Source: Echinometra lucunter
Lineage: Eukaryota > Echinodermata > Echinoidea > Camarodonta > Echinometridae
DNA: 64,000 nt
NCBI GenBank assembly: GCA_029962745.1
Contig: CM057156.1
Location: 31,151,613-31,215,612, forward strand
Reading direction: 5' to 3'
Shown: in pieces, positions 45,701-58,090 of the stretch
How positions within the stretch are numbered: the stretch's first letter is position 1
How the letters are laid out: every line of letters begins with the position of its first letter
Translations under genes and position numbers: made by a program
The notes under the pieces: model-generated
Databases searched by the model: none
Seen by the model: the letters and a program-made list of their open reading frames with translations, nothing else
What the model was told of the DNA's origin: nothing

Positions 45701-48123
45701 AACGGTTAACGGTCATTATTTCAGTGTGTAACGGTCTGTAATAGTTATAAAGGTAGTTACTGAGGTCAAAGATGGTCTACGACTCTACGATGGTTGCTGC
45801 TAGAAGGTTTGCTGCTGGAACAGATGTTGCTGGTGTTGATGCCACCTCCTTGCTTCTCTTTTATAACGTGAGACCGGCTATCGATGCCAGCTTTAATATA
45901 TCTCCAAGTGTCCTCTGGGAGTCACTTCATAGTTAGTTCAACAGTCTTGCCTAAACTAAACAACTGAATCTCTACATCAGAGTCGATGCCCAACTGTCGC
46001 GGGGGAGGCAGCAGAGGGGGCCTGCGACGGCAGCATTAATCGCATCCCCCAATGACACCAACTGCCGAGTCACCTGCAGCTCACCGCCAAAATTCTTCTT
46101 CGTTATTTCATGACTTCCCTCCACTGCCCATCCTTCTTTCGTTGTTTGAATTGGGGAAAAGGGAGGGAAGACTAGGGATGCATTCTTCCTGGGGGAGTGG
46201 GGTTGTTCAGTCTGATATGGTTCCCTTTCCTCTTGTAGGACCATTGACCGTATTGGGCCGTAGTGAATCGAAGTACTACCCTAGAAGACCGTTGTAGAAC
46301 GTACTAAGAGCGGAGCTCGACCGTCTTAGACCCTAACAAACTCTATCAAGACTGTCACGGACTGTATAATGGACCGTACATAGTAGTCATGATAGTGGCC
46401 GTCACATGACCGTATGAATATCAAATAAGGTGCTGTCACACTAAAGCTACGGTTAGAGTCGGTTCATGACCGTTAGTGACGGTTAATCCCTGGATATATA
46501 CTTTTTTTCATAATCAAAATTTCCAAGGAAGGGTTGAACACAGTGAGCTGCTAAGTTAATAAATCATAACAGGTCCTCTTTTTTTTTTTTTTAAGAAAAA
46601 GTCTTTTGTAAACAAACAATACACAAATTACGAATTAGGACACAAGAAATTGCGCTGAGGAAAAAAATTTAAACCATTGTGCCCGAATGAATGTTAACTT
46701 CATTTCGCTTTGTGCAGCAAAAGGATACCGTTTCTAGATTTTTTGTGCATTAAAGTCCTGGAGATATCATCAGCTACTACATCGTCTAATTATTAATTCT
46801 GTCAGACTGAGCACGGTAGTGTGAAACAACATGGGTATCTGGTGACGGAGAGGCGTTTCCTTCCCAGATAATCAGAGCAAGCAAAACTCCGATGTGTCAA
46901 TAATCAATAAGACGCTAGTGGCAAAATACTGCAGTGGCGCATGGTGTTAAACGTTACACATCAACAAGACTCTCTCAACCTTTTGAAGAAAGAGAGAGAG
47001 GATATGGCCGTAGAAAGGGCGACAGCTTGTACTGTGGTGACGCTTTTGTGTTAGAGCTGGAGGCATTCAGAGTTGGTGGACCGTGATATAAATCACAACT
47101 CCTTTTCAGCTTTATTTCCTTAAAACAATTACTACTCGCATTTGAACCTGCTGGTAATGAAGCAAATAAATACCGAGTTTATGATGTGTCATCGATCTAG
47201 CAACTTAGCTATTCTGAGGCCCATTAACCGAGCAAACTATCTGCACATGATTCTGTGTGAGACTTGAGCATGCACAACTGGTCGACACAGTTTCGGAAAC
47301 TAGGCAAACAGATGTCACACCGATTTGCAAAAAAAAAAAAAAAGCATGGAAAGAGAGAGGGTGAAATAAAGTTGAGGAGAGAGAAAAAAGCAACAACAAA
47401 ATGCTGGGAGAGATAGAGAGGGAAAAGGGTTGGATCAAGTTAAAATAGAGAGAGAGGGAGAGAGAGGTAGGAGAGATGGAAATACCGAATGTTGACGGGA
47501 AACAAGAGAAAGAGAGAGCAGAGGAAGGTACACAAACATTAACAGATTGAGGGGAAAAGGAGACATACAAATAGACATAATAACAATTTAAAAAGAAAAA
47601 ATAGTAATTAAGATAGCTTTAATAAGATACCATGGATGAAAAATAGACATCTTTTGAAAAAAGTGCATGGAAAAGTGCACATACCTTTCGTCTCTTTCTC
47701 AGAAAATAGGTGGGTGGCTGCGCCGATTATAGATTCGTTATGTTTTGGTAAAATGAGTTTTCCTTAGGGCGACGGATGAGTGATATCTGTGGAAACTTTG
47801 GTTTCCTAATTGCAACAAAAGCTCTCTCGCTGTATCTGAGATATGTTTTTTTTTTTTTTATAAGTGCTTACCTGGAAAAGGTTTTGTGGACGGGAGGTAA
47901 CCTTAAACGATACCGTCCAATAACTCATCTAGAGGATTTATAACAGTGCCCGTTCAAAAAAAAGGAACTAATGAGCGCAACGACGCACCAATTCCCTAAA
48001 TTAGGCATCGATCCCGCAACCCACTTAATTCTCTATCGAACTCCAATCCAACAGTAATTCACCGTTGTTATCACAGTACGTATAACCTAGAAATCCAGGT
48101 TGGACCCTTCAAGGAAGAAAGCA
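39741..48123. repeat. 8.4-kb segment, copy B (starts at assembly gap)
   Basis: 8,383 bp matching 30842-39240 from the first base after the gap. Differences are mostly single-base insertions or deletions in short homopolymers, with few substitutions. Sequence after 48123 is unique. Interpreted as the start of the next contig, overlapping copy A. Confidence 0.9.
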
Positions 48124-50864
48124 CTTTTCAGGAATGAGCTTTCTAAAATTGTCATTCAAGTGGTATTGATTTAAACGGTAAATAACACTCTTGCTAGTAT
48201 ACAGGCTCTGACTATGCGTACAATTCGTCACAGGATTATACTAAAATTGACCAACAGGCGCCTGCTCACGTTATTTTAATCTGCATTTAACTATGTGAGC
48301 GTGATCACTTATGATGCAATGAAACCTGCCAAAGCGACCACCTGTGTAAAAAAATCGCCTGCCCATAAAGACTCCGATAATTGCTTCCCCTTGAACATGT
48401 TGAACAAAATATTACATTAATTGAAACATGTATTCGAGGAAACTTAAATAAAGTCAATTTTTCTTTTCTCATTTCAGTGGTCTTTCTGGACAAGTTTCTA
48501 CGTAAAAACCATATAACTACGAATATATACATGCATGATATCCATGTTTATATTTATAGTTATACGATATATTATATCCGTTAATCACTCTATTGTCTCC
48601 ATATTCGTTCGGCATTCAATCATAAAAGAATGGTCCACCTGCAAAGAACAGAGTCGGGCTTATGAAGTCACCTGCACTGTTTGTGTTTTCTTGTTGTTTT
48701 TGTTGGGGTTTGTGTTTTGTGTTTGTTTGGTTTTTTTTCTCGGGGCCTAAAACCTTTCTTTTTCGACCTCGCTGAAATAATTTATTCGCAGTGGTGTGAA
48801 GTCTGATGATTTGTTCAATTATACCATTTATAGCGGACCACGTGTTTTGCTTCAAATCGTAATTCTGTCAGAAGATCGATTGTAGCCTAACTCATATTTC
48901 CAGCGGGCCTATACACGGCGAATGAGAGACAAGAGTGCCTGGATCCATATTGTGTCTGGATTGTTCATTTTTTTTCTTCTCCGAGTTCAAGGATTTCAGG
49001 ACGGCCTATCCAACTTCCAAGAATTTCCCATCACAAGCATTACTTTTGTCTCCATATTCATCTCACGAAACTCGAAGACTTTGACCAAAATGTCTTTTGT
49101 TCCCTTTGAAATCATTAAAACTTGAGATAATCAAATATTTCATCCAGAGAATCGTGCTGTGTTTCTAGTCCATGGTAAATACAATTTCAAACGATTATTT
49201 TCCTCTGTGAAATAGTGCAGACGAAATGTACCATTCTTTACTTTATCGTTTTTCCTCCTACGATCAACGTATCATTCCTACTATCTACTATTGTCGACAT
49301 TTTGTCAATCCAGCTAAGAATTTAATTTGCATTGTCATACATGGGGAGCGTAGTTCTTTTTCTCTCTTAAATAAAGTGGCAGCTGCTCAATATTTCCCTT
49401 TTAAGTTTACAGATCTCAATTTAATCATGGTAATGAGTTGAATTTGAACATTCATTTTACAATTTGTTTAATTAGGGGTTTGTAAATAAAAGTGCCTCCT
49501 CAGAAGCGATGTAAAGGTACTTTATTATAATCAAGCACAGAATACAAAGCCTTGAAATATCATTCAAAGCATTGCATGATGTTGTTTTCCTGCAAGCTAA
49601 TTAAGCTTCGGAGTTTTGCATTTATATGAATTTGTATAACATACTGCAGAATTAAGTTTGTGTGAATTATTCCAGATATCCAACTCATGATGCATTCTAC
49701 CAATCAATCCCCCTTGTTTTCGGAAAAAAGAGAAGTGAATTAAAGTAGCATGGCGTATAATAATGATGAAATAACCTGCACTAATCTAAAGTCTGTTGTA
49801 AAAGTAAAAAGTTTATTTTACATAAATACAATGGAACCCCACTACCAATTAATAACAGAAGATTAATTTCAGAATGTTCAATTATCCAGGAAGTATTCGT
49901 CTGCACAAATACTCAGGATAAGAGGATATTAGACGGAAAAATTGACGTAGGATGAATATATTGCAAGCACCTGTCCTTCTCTCTACTCACGCGGAATATG
50001 ACGATGGTAGTATTGATTTTGGCCGGGTATTTTCCTATATCATCAAGGCCATGTTAGCTCTATTAATTAGAAATGGCTCCTAAAGCTGCCTACCGGCATG
50101 GATTATTAACAAAGATCGGCACGCTAGCAAGGTTGTCTTCTTCAAGTAAGGAGTAAAAGTCTATACAGGAGTAGAAGGAATGGATAGATTAATAGTTTGA
50201 ACCACGAATACTCTTCAGGACAGGAGTAATTTAAGACCTAACTGGGTTAACATGGTTAAGATGTCCCTTTTTTTTCCTAGAAAATAATGCATCGACAAGG
50301 ACTGTCATAAGTCGAAAAAGGAAACAAGATTCTGAACCTCTCAAAATTTCAAATCGTCTCTTCTGCTTTAAACACAATAACATCATGAACATATCAATCA
50401 ACAACTTGGGCACAGTGCGCAAAGAAATGTGAGTTAATGCTCTTGTATTATTTCTGATATGTAAGTCGAAAGCTCTTGGAAAAATGCACTAAAATGTGAC
50501 CAGTTGTCAAAAGAGTTTAAAAAAAACAAACAACAAAAAAACAGAAAGATATTCTCTCGGGATGAATCGAGAGTCCACACACACACACACACAGACAACC
50601 CTCACACACACCCACACTTACTCACAAAAAATACTGTAAAATTTTAGAGGACGAAAATTAATCCTAAATATTTCATTGGTTGTGTCCTTCTGGCATGTAT
50701 GGAGAGAGTTATTGGCAAGGTATAGGAATCTCTGCTCTTCAGCGTGATTAAAGACAAGGACGATGAGAGAAAGATCGGTGACGGTGGGTAATGATTATGG
50801 TCAAGAGTAACAGGGACAGTTATAGCCTCAGGATATAACTATCGTGAATACTTAAATGTTTTGC
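48124..50864. other. Gene-free stretch
   Basis: Unique sequence with a (CA)n microsatellite at about 50577-50594. No gene, RNA or bounded element was recognised. Confidence 0.5.
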
Positions 50865-51436
50865 TTACGTTTAAGTAAACCAACACCCTTAAGTTCACGT
50901 AGTTTTTAAATCAGAGGTTACAGAATAAAGCAGATCAACGAAAATATGAACAAAATCGGGCGGAATAGGAAAGTTATGCCTATGTCATGTATATGAACTT
51001 TCCTGGTTTTGACCCTACCATAGCTATTGGTGAAATAATTTGTGGACAACTCTCAATACATTTTGTAGACAGAATTTCACATATTCTTTATTATCTTGAA
51101 GAACGCATGTTTTCATTGTCGTTATCGTAAACATGTGGAGAAAACCCTCCTACCTTATTATATCTTGGGTTAGGCTTAAGAACATGTACAAATCTATCAG
51201 TATAATGAAGTACAAATGTGTGTACAAAACATATTGAGAGTTGTCCACGAAATGTCACCAACAGTTATGGTAGTGTGAAAAAAATGTCATGCAGAAAATT
51301 TCATATAGCCATAACTTTCTTAATCCTTGTCTGATTTCGTTCAAATTTTCGCTGTTCTGTTTTATTCAGTCTTAGCTTTGATTTAACAATTACTTAACTT
51401 GACGTAAGCTATGGTTTCCTGTAAGCATAAATGTGT
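50865..51436. mobile_element. Long foldback (inverted-repeat) element
   Basis: The arm from about 50865 to 51095 pairs with about 51200-51436 along its whole length. Examples are GTGGACAACTCTCAATA (51042-51058) against TATTGAGAGTTGTCCAC (51233-51249), GAAAGTTATGCCTATG against CATATAGCCATAACTTTC, and GAATAAAGCAGATCAACG against CGCTGTTCTGTTTTATTC. The central loop is about 100 bp. It is non-coding. Target duplication was not determined because the outer ends are diverged. Confidence 0.78.
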
Positions 51437-51442
51437 TTACCT

Positions 51443-51552
51443 GGGCCCATATTCATGAAACCTTCACAGGCCTAGTTTTTCACCTAACTGTGTACTGTGA
51501 CCTATGTAATTAGTTGACAACTAGCTTAGTAAGGTTTAGTGAATATAGGCCT
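51443..51552. mobile_element. Very small TIR element
   Basis: About 110 bp. Left GGGCCCATATTCATGAAACC and the complement of the right end (AGGCCTATATTCACTAAACC) pair at most positions. The whole length is little more than two arms and a short loop. It lies directly beside the 50865-51436 foldback. Confidence 0.65.
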
Positions 51553-53970
51553 AGGCCTTTGTCGGTTCAATCATATTACGATTTTTTCCCGGCCCTTGCT
51601 ATTCTGCATTTCATAATTCGTTGTTTATAATGCATCTGGAATAATTCAAATTAGCATTTTGATCAGTACAATTCACACTTTCGTAAAGCTTTCATCCAAT
51701 TTACGCAACACATACCCTAGTGCGTTCAAATTCATTTTGGAGCATCAAATTTAGCTGCTTTCGCATTCAATTTAACATTTTTTTTTTTCAATTTGACTTT
51801 TCATATCTTTGTATCTTTGTATAAGAGCGTGACATTATATCTGCCTTTCACGGCAGCATAACTGTTTTTACTAATAGCTTATTTTAGATCTCATCGTTGG
51901 TGAATAAAGGCCTGTTATTTTTTTTTCTCCCGCGGACATGAAGACAAAACTATATATTAATTTGTCACTGGAGACGTGGTCTGTCTTTAAATGGTATCGA
52001 AATGACGATTTGACTGTTGATAAGAATGTATCTAAACAGGGTAGCCTATGCACATCTCTTCAGATGAAAGCTACCGTAATACACATTTGAAGGCCATCTT
52101 CACCTTCAAAATTTACCGTTATGGATGTGCACGTGTGTGCAAATGATTGAAAAATACAAATTTTGAAGCTAAAATATGATTTTAATGTCAGAAGGATGAA
52201 ATTAAAAAGACAACAAACAAACAAAGGAAACTCAATTGCAAAGGAAAGAACAATGATTTATCAAATACACTGACATAATTGTAGGATAAGCCGGGAAAAA
52301 CTATATAATGTCTAAATAGAGTACATCATATTTATTTATCCCGTTTTCTCTCTATTCCTTCTTTTAAAAAAGAATGATATCTTATTTCCTGTCTTAGACA
52401 CAAACGCGTGCTCGCACTGATACATAAACCCACTAGTCATGCTGTCTCTTTCAGTTATGTTACATCTTTCTTTCTTTCCCCTTCTCCGTACCCCTTATTG
52501 CCCTAGATACAATTTATCTATAATCCAAACTACCTTCTCTCAACTCAGAATTCGATACACATTATTGCTTGGCCATAAATGCTCTTTTTTGCACAAGAGG
52601 CCCTATTTTTATGACACTATACCCCGTCAAATTATTCTGTTTTCTGATTTTGTGACTTTGTAGGAGTTCCGGTACTATAAACGAGTGATAAATATGTTTC
52701 ACCATGTATTGTATTATGTATTCTACATTTCTTTGATAAAGAATGATATCAACAACATAATATTTTTTATATCTCGAAGAGGAAGTATGATAGGACGGGG
52801 AGGGGGGGGGGTGATGAGTCAATTCTACGGCACCACGATGACGATGATATATTTGGGGGTATTAGAAAAAGGGGAGCCGTGCTTCCTGAACTATACTACT
52901 TACTACCTTACTACCATTTGCTATTGTTACAGTCATTGGGGTCCATGGTTAGACGGTTAGTAAGCAGCTGGCTGTAGATTACCAAAGCACCTGCTACCAC
53001 CATGACCACTATGAATCGATCAATAGCACCCTATTGTTAGTGGAAAATGCGATTCAATAATTACGTTCTCATTGCAGTCTCAAGACTTAAATTATACTTC
53101 TTTTTTTTCGAAACCTTAAACCCCAGTGACACTAGAGGCGACACTAATGACCGGAAATGATATTCGTAGTACATTCTAAACGTTCTGATTGCATTCTGAG
53201 TACCTTTAATTACTCGTGTCCAATCTTGTGGCCGACCAGAATGTTTTGCTCATGGTCAAAACTTTCGGGGTGCATTCGAGGGACAACAGAAACGGCAAAG
53301 CAACTTCAAAAGGCGGCCAGCTGCCGCTGGAACGTCAGTTAGCATTGAGGGGTCGCCTGGTCAACATCACGTCGTGCTGCCAAGGATGAAGAGGGAAAGG
53401 TCAAGAACTCCACCACTGACCGCGGCCATGGACGGGCAGAAGAGGTGCAGCCCCTAAAGAGACAGCTCCTTTTGTTGACAGTGCGTCGCCACTCTCGGAG
53501 TCTGAAGCTGAGTCGACATCCCTTCCCAAGCTTCCCATAGTGGTCGAGGTTCCAAGGTCCTAGGCTGACTTTAGATAGGAACAGGGCTGAGACTGATGAA
53601 CATACTAGATTCGGCATGATTAAAACACGGTTTGGGAACCATTCATGTTCAAGCTGTATTCCTGATACACTCTTGATAAATTTCCTATGCTTAGAACTAT
53701 GCAACATTCTCCCACAGGAGACAAAAACGAGGCAAAAACACTTTTGTAATATCATCGTTTTCTCAAAAAGCAAAAAATGGTCAAACTAGCTGATTGTCGA
53801 TTTTGTAATACAATTCCATTTTCTGGTCACCATGGTCACCAAAACGCTGCGTATGCGGAGAGGGGTGGGATCATATCGGATCAAAGACTACTTGTCTTTG
53901 AAATTTTTTTACATATTCATATTCTTTAGGTCTTTGAGTATTCATGGTGGAAGCTTGATAAATATTTAGA
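51553..53970. other. Gene-free stretch with a GC-richer patch
   Basis: 53100-53600 is distinctly less AT-rich than its surroundings and has open frames on both strands (53157-53342 plus, 53339-53773 minus) without recognisable domains. It could be an old coding relic or conserved non-coding DNA. A G-run lies at about 52798-52811. Confidence 0.4.
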
Positions 53971-54119
53971 TAATATTGGATGGCCTTGAGTGGGATACGT
54001 GAAAATATTGGAAGAGCTGTGGAAAAATATTGGACAAGTCGAAGACGAGTCTAATATTTTTTCCACAAGCGAGTACCAATATTTTCACGTATTCCACGAA
54101 AAATAATCATCCAATATTA
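53971..54119. repeat. 149-bp palindrome
   Basis: Arms 53971-54034 and 54051-54119 share AATATTGGATG...ATACGTGAAAATATTGG in opposite orientations, around a core AAGTCGAAGACGAGTC. CCAATATT-type words recur near 56044, so this may be one end of the larger 54-56 kb repeat complex. Confidence 0.78.
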
Positions 54120-54374
54120 TAATTATTATTTTGATATAGATCTAGATCTAGAACAGACATTCATCTAGAACAGATCTAGACCTACTCTACAAGAAAATGT
54201 AAAATCATTTAGGTTCTACTCATCATTTTATAGAAATCTTGTAAACTACATCATGGCAATTGATTGTAAATAAACAAGTGCAAAGTGGAAGTTCCTCTCC
54301 ATGACAACAGGAAAGTTAATTAACAATATTTAACTTCCGAGAACACAGAACAAGTAACTCCAACAAATTGACAC

Positions 54375-54396
54375 GTAGATCTACATGTAGATCTAC
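54375..54396. repeat. Perfect 22-bp palindrome
   Basis: GTAGATCTAC, then ATGTAGATCTAC completes a perfect palindrome containing two BglII-type AGATCT cores. Further AGATCT words occur at 54138-54180. Flanked on both sides by TAACTCCAACAAA. Confidence 0.9.
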
Positions 54397-54440
54397 AGTC
54401 TGGTAACTCCAACAAAATGTTTACAGGACAAAGTTGAACT

Positions 54441-55982
54441 TGCAATTTCATTGTGACGTCACGCTAGCTGCAGCTAGTGCGTATCGTCTGCATAATACAG
54501 GTCATATGAAGAGTTCGGTTTCAAAATTTCAAGTTCTGAGAGAAAAAAAAAAAATATTATCATAGTTAGCAATATCAGTTGGGAATGATATTTTCCCCCA
54601 TTGTACTACTATATGATACAACACCAAAACCACTCTTAACAAAAATCCAGGTCCATACATTTATTTTTAATGAATTTATTATATTTATATATTTTTGGAT
54701 GTAGTACCTTTTGAAAACGAAAGTGGATGTAGCACCTTTTGAAACCGAAATTTCACATACCAGAGACAGATTCATTTTGATGTCATTAGATATTTTGTGG
54801 ATTAATGGGGTAGGGATGCAACGTCAAGGGGGCCTTGGCTATTGACAAATCCCTGCCCCATTTAGCAGCCAAAATAACAGAAAGTGCACATCTATAACAC
54901 GCACCCCCCCCCCTCCTCCTTGCTGACCAACATTTTGAATGAATGATTGTCATAAGCATTCTAGCAAATTTTGCCCGCTTTAATATCCTGAATCCATCGT
55001 GCATAGGGGGGGGGGGCAGGGGGGTCAGAGTCCCCCCCCCCCCCGACAGAATTTCAGAAGTGGAAAACAAAAATTGACGGGAAAGTGCTTCCGAAAATGG
55101 CGAAGACCTTTGACCTCATTTTTTTTTTTTTTTTGCTTGTCAGAAATTTTTGCCCTCCCCCCGACGAGGTATGCTACGTTTACACTATGTTCACGACAGC
55201 CCAGTACTGAACATTTCAGACAGATTTGATTTGAGACAACATTGATGGATGGCACAATGGGCCGAATACCGTGATAGACTGCAAAATTAGCATGACGTAG
55301 TAAAAATTGGATATAAAGAAAAATAGCCCATGGTACATTGTGTTTCGGGCAAACGGGGCTGAATTTCCTGCCGGGAACATAATGTAAACGTAGCTTAAAG
55401 ATCCAGCCAGGATTCGCAGGGTGCAGGGTCTTTTTCAAACAAAGTTCTCATTTTATTTCAAATTTTATATTTCAATGAAGTAGTTTTTTAGATAGGAGGT
55501 ACTAATGAGGGGGGGAGGGGATTCTGGATTCTCCAACAAGGGGGAAGGGGCAGTTGAACATACCTACACATACCCACCCCAAGATATTCGTCAGATGTGC
55601 GTGGTGATTTTAACGGAAAGCCAAAAGCAAAAAGCCAACTTCTATAGTTATGCATATGAATCAGTAGAGGGGTCAAGTCAATACTGCTCTCTGATTGGTC
55701 AATTTCCTATTGGAATGGATGTAGTACCCTTTGAAACCGAACTAAAATGGATGTAGTACCTTTTGAAACCGAACTGATTTTTCGGTGTAATTTTATACAA
55801 CTTTCTAGTTGGAAATTCAGCTTTTGTTAGTATGAGTGTAAAGAGCTCCTAAAACTGAGTACATTGAGACTAAAAAATAAATTTTGATGAAAAATGGATG
55901 TAGTACCTTTTGAAACTGAGCTCTTCATATAGGCGTGGCTTACAAACGCAGTGCAATTTCATTGTGACGTCAAGCTAGCTGC
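54441..55982. repeat. Complex repeat zone with CRE-containing direct repeats and a 24-bp motif
   Basis: Direct repeat: TGCAATTTCATTGTGACGTC A occurs at 54441-54461 and 55952-55972, each followed by GCTAGCTGCA and each holding a full CRE palindrome TGACGTCA. Motif: GGATGTAGTACCTTTTGAAA plus CCGA occurs at 54697, 54725, 55717, 55749 and 55896 with 0-2 changes. Inverted pair: 54505-54526 is the complement of 55909-55930 at 20 of 22. A G/C hairpin-like stretch lies at 55007-55044. The interior has no recognised ORF. It resembles a non-autonomous mobile element or nested elements. Confidence 0.65.
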
Positions 55983-56464
55983 ATGCGCACAATCATTTAT
56001 TGACCAATGATAATTTTAAGGGTGGGGCAAAATATTTATATCGTCCAATATTTTTGGTAAAACCGTCAAATATTTTTTTGATGACGAAATCTCCATACGC
56101 GTACACGTAGAAATCAGATTCAATATTTTTGCTTTCTGTGACCACTGCGATGGACCTCCAAAAATATTGCTGCCTCTAAAACCCTACATCTAAATAATAA
56201 TTAGGGATATTGTATTTGTTATGACTGAATCTATGAAAAGTGTTTTTTTTTTTTTTTCATTTCTTTTTTCTGCCTGGCTGCAAAATAGAAAAAAGTGCAC
56301 CAATGTTAGCGTGAGAATGTCTGCGCACGTTTTGACAAAGTTTTTGATTTGACGCGCTAATGCGCGTTCATTAGCATAAGTGGCGCCATATTCTGAACAC
56401 TTACAATTTTGTGGCGCCACAACATCGCCTCATGTCTGAACACCCCTTAAAAAGGCAGAATTAA

Positions 56465-56952
56465 AGGCATTGGTTAACATTGTTATGATTTTAAAAAAAT
56501 CTTGTTTGGTAACTTGAAAATGGGATAAACATAAGGGTTATAGTGTAAAAATACCAGTCTGAAAGTTTCAAAGTATAATATCCACAGGAAGTATTTTTAG
56601 ATATCAAAAATGTTAACCAATGTTTGAAAAATATACGAGGGTCGGTTGCACAGAATAGACATAAGGAGTGCGCATGCGCGTATGACTCACCTTACCGTAC
56701 TGAGTGTATTGGCGTATCACGCGGCGGGAGGCACATAACGGCATTTTCAAATTCAAGCAAAGTAGTCCTCTTAGTGATTGTCTCGTGAGACGAAGGATGA
56801 TAAAATTGCCGTTTGCGTCTAACTTACACTTTTTCATTCCAAATTATGGTTGGTTTCAGGGTTTTTTAGTACAAATACAAGTACTCATACACATGTTTCA
56901 TCTTAGTTTGAGAATTTTTTAAATCAGCTACTCACAAAGTTAGCCAATGCCT
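56465..56952. mobile_element. Kolobok-like non-autonomous element flanked by TTAA
   Basis: 488 bp flanked by TTAA on both sides (56461-56464 and 56953-56956). Terminal inverted repeats are AGGCATTGGTTAAC and GTTAGCCAATGCCT (13 of 14). TTAA targets with termini starting RRG are known for Kolobok elements; piggyBac also uses TTAA but usually starts CC. Inside, AATGTTAACCAATG (near 56607) repeats the terminal motif. There is a less AT-rich core (56640-56800) and no transposase. Confidence 0.75.
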
Positions 56953-57189
56953 TTAACAAAAAAGGTTTATTTGTTGTTGTTCAAGTTGAAAGATATCAAT
57001 GATAATCATATATTCGTTAGTCTCATTTAACATGAACATTATGATATGTTACTCTAATTGAACTTAAGAATTTGGTAATCGGAAGTACAGTTTGGTAAAT
57101 GAGTTTGATAGAACTGGATTTTACAGGTTGTCGAATAGAATGTTGTTGATCTTATAATCATTTTATCATTTTGTATGAGTTATATGACA

Positions 57190-57800
57190 GAGTGACCTAA
57201 CTTCGCGCAGGTCCAAACTTCGCGCACAGGGCCATATCTCCCAAACTAGAAAAAGATTGTGAAAAACTTGTAGCACCAACGGAAAGATCACCCTAAAAAT
57301 ACCCTGGAAGTTACTTTCGTTTTGAAATTAGAGAAGGCATTTTGAAATCATGAATGAGAAATCGGCAAATTTGGCAGCGTTTTGCGTTCGTTCTGACAAA
57401 AACTGGACTTGTCGACAAGGGTCTAGAATTCCTCTTTTCGAGAGACGATGTCATCAAAAATGTAAGTAAAATGTGGTATCAAATTATTCAGTGGCATTTT
57501 GCCTTCCTAGTAATGCAATTATCTTACCATTTATGGATCTCTATTTTGTATTAATCACTTGAAAACTTTTTGTAACACTTTTCCAGGTCCAGAGCGGTGC
57601 GATACGACATCGAATTTTGCGATCGCAATATCTCTGGAATTCTTCGTAAATAACATGTTCTTCTTGCGCCCATTTGAAATCTAAAACTTTTCTTTGCCTT
57701 TGGTGTCATTTAAATCAGAATCATTTTTGGTAAAAATTGAGAATTTATGGATCAAAAATTGCCTTCATTGAAAAATTAAAATGTGCGCGAACTATGTTCT
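57190..57800. other. Possible degenerate element with TTCGCGCA words at both ends
   Basis: AACTTCGCGCA occurs twice at the left (near 57199 and 57215) and TGTGCGCGAACTA, its near complement, near 57782. The interior is unremarkable. The inverted pairing is only about 10-12 bp, so this is a weak case. Confidence 0.3.
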
Positions 57801-57999
57801 CCCCCCCCCCCATCATACATTTTATTTCATTGAATTAAAAGTTCGTTTAAATCAATTGTGGAAATTTTCTAACAAAAGGGAATGTTGTAAAGGCCAATTT
57901 CACTGTCAATGTTTTTTCTTATTATGATGAGGATTATTATTTTTCTGTTGTAACTATAGACTTATGATGATGGGGATGAGGGTGTTTCTTAATATTATA

Positions 58000-58090
58000 T
58001 TATTGATTTACTATTACTGTTATGATTATTATCATCATTATTATTGTTATTATTATGTTTTTTTATTGTTGTCTTATTATTATTGTTTAA
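58000..58090. repeat. ATT-rich microsatellite
   Basis: Imperfect (TAT)n run with CAT interruptions. Confidence 0.8.

Noticed and set aside
30842..48123. A genuine tandem gene duplication
   Set aside because: Both inner boundaries coincide with a 500-N placeholder and differences are homopolymer indels, so an unmerged contig overlap is far more likely.
53339..53773. 144-codon minus-strand open frame in a GC-richer patch
   Set aside because: No recognisable domain, no splice context and an overlapping frame on the other strand; kept only as a note on composition.
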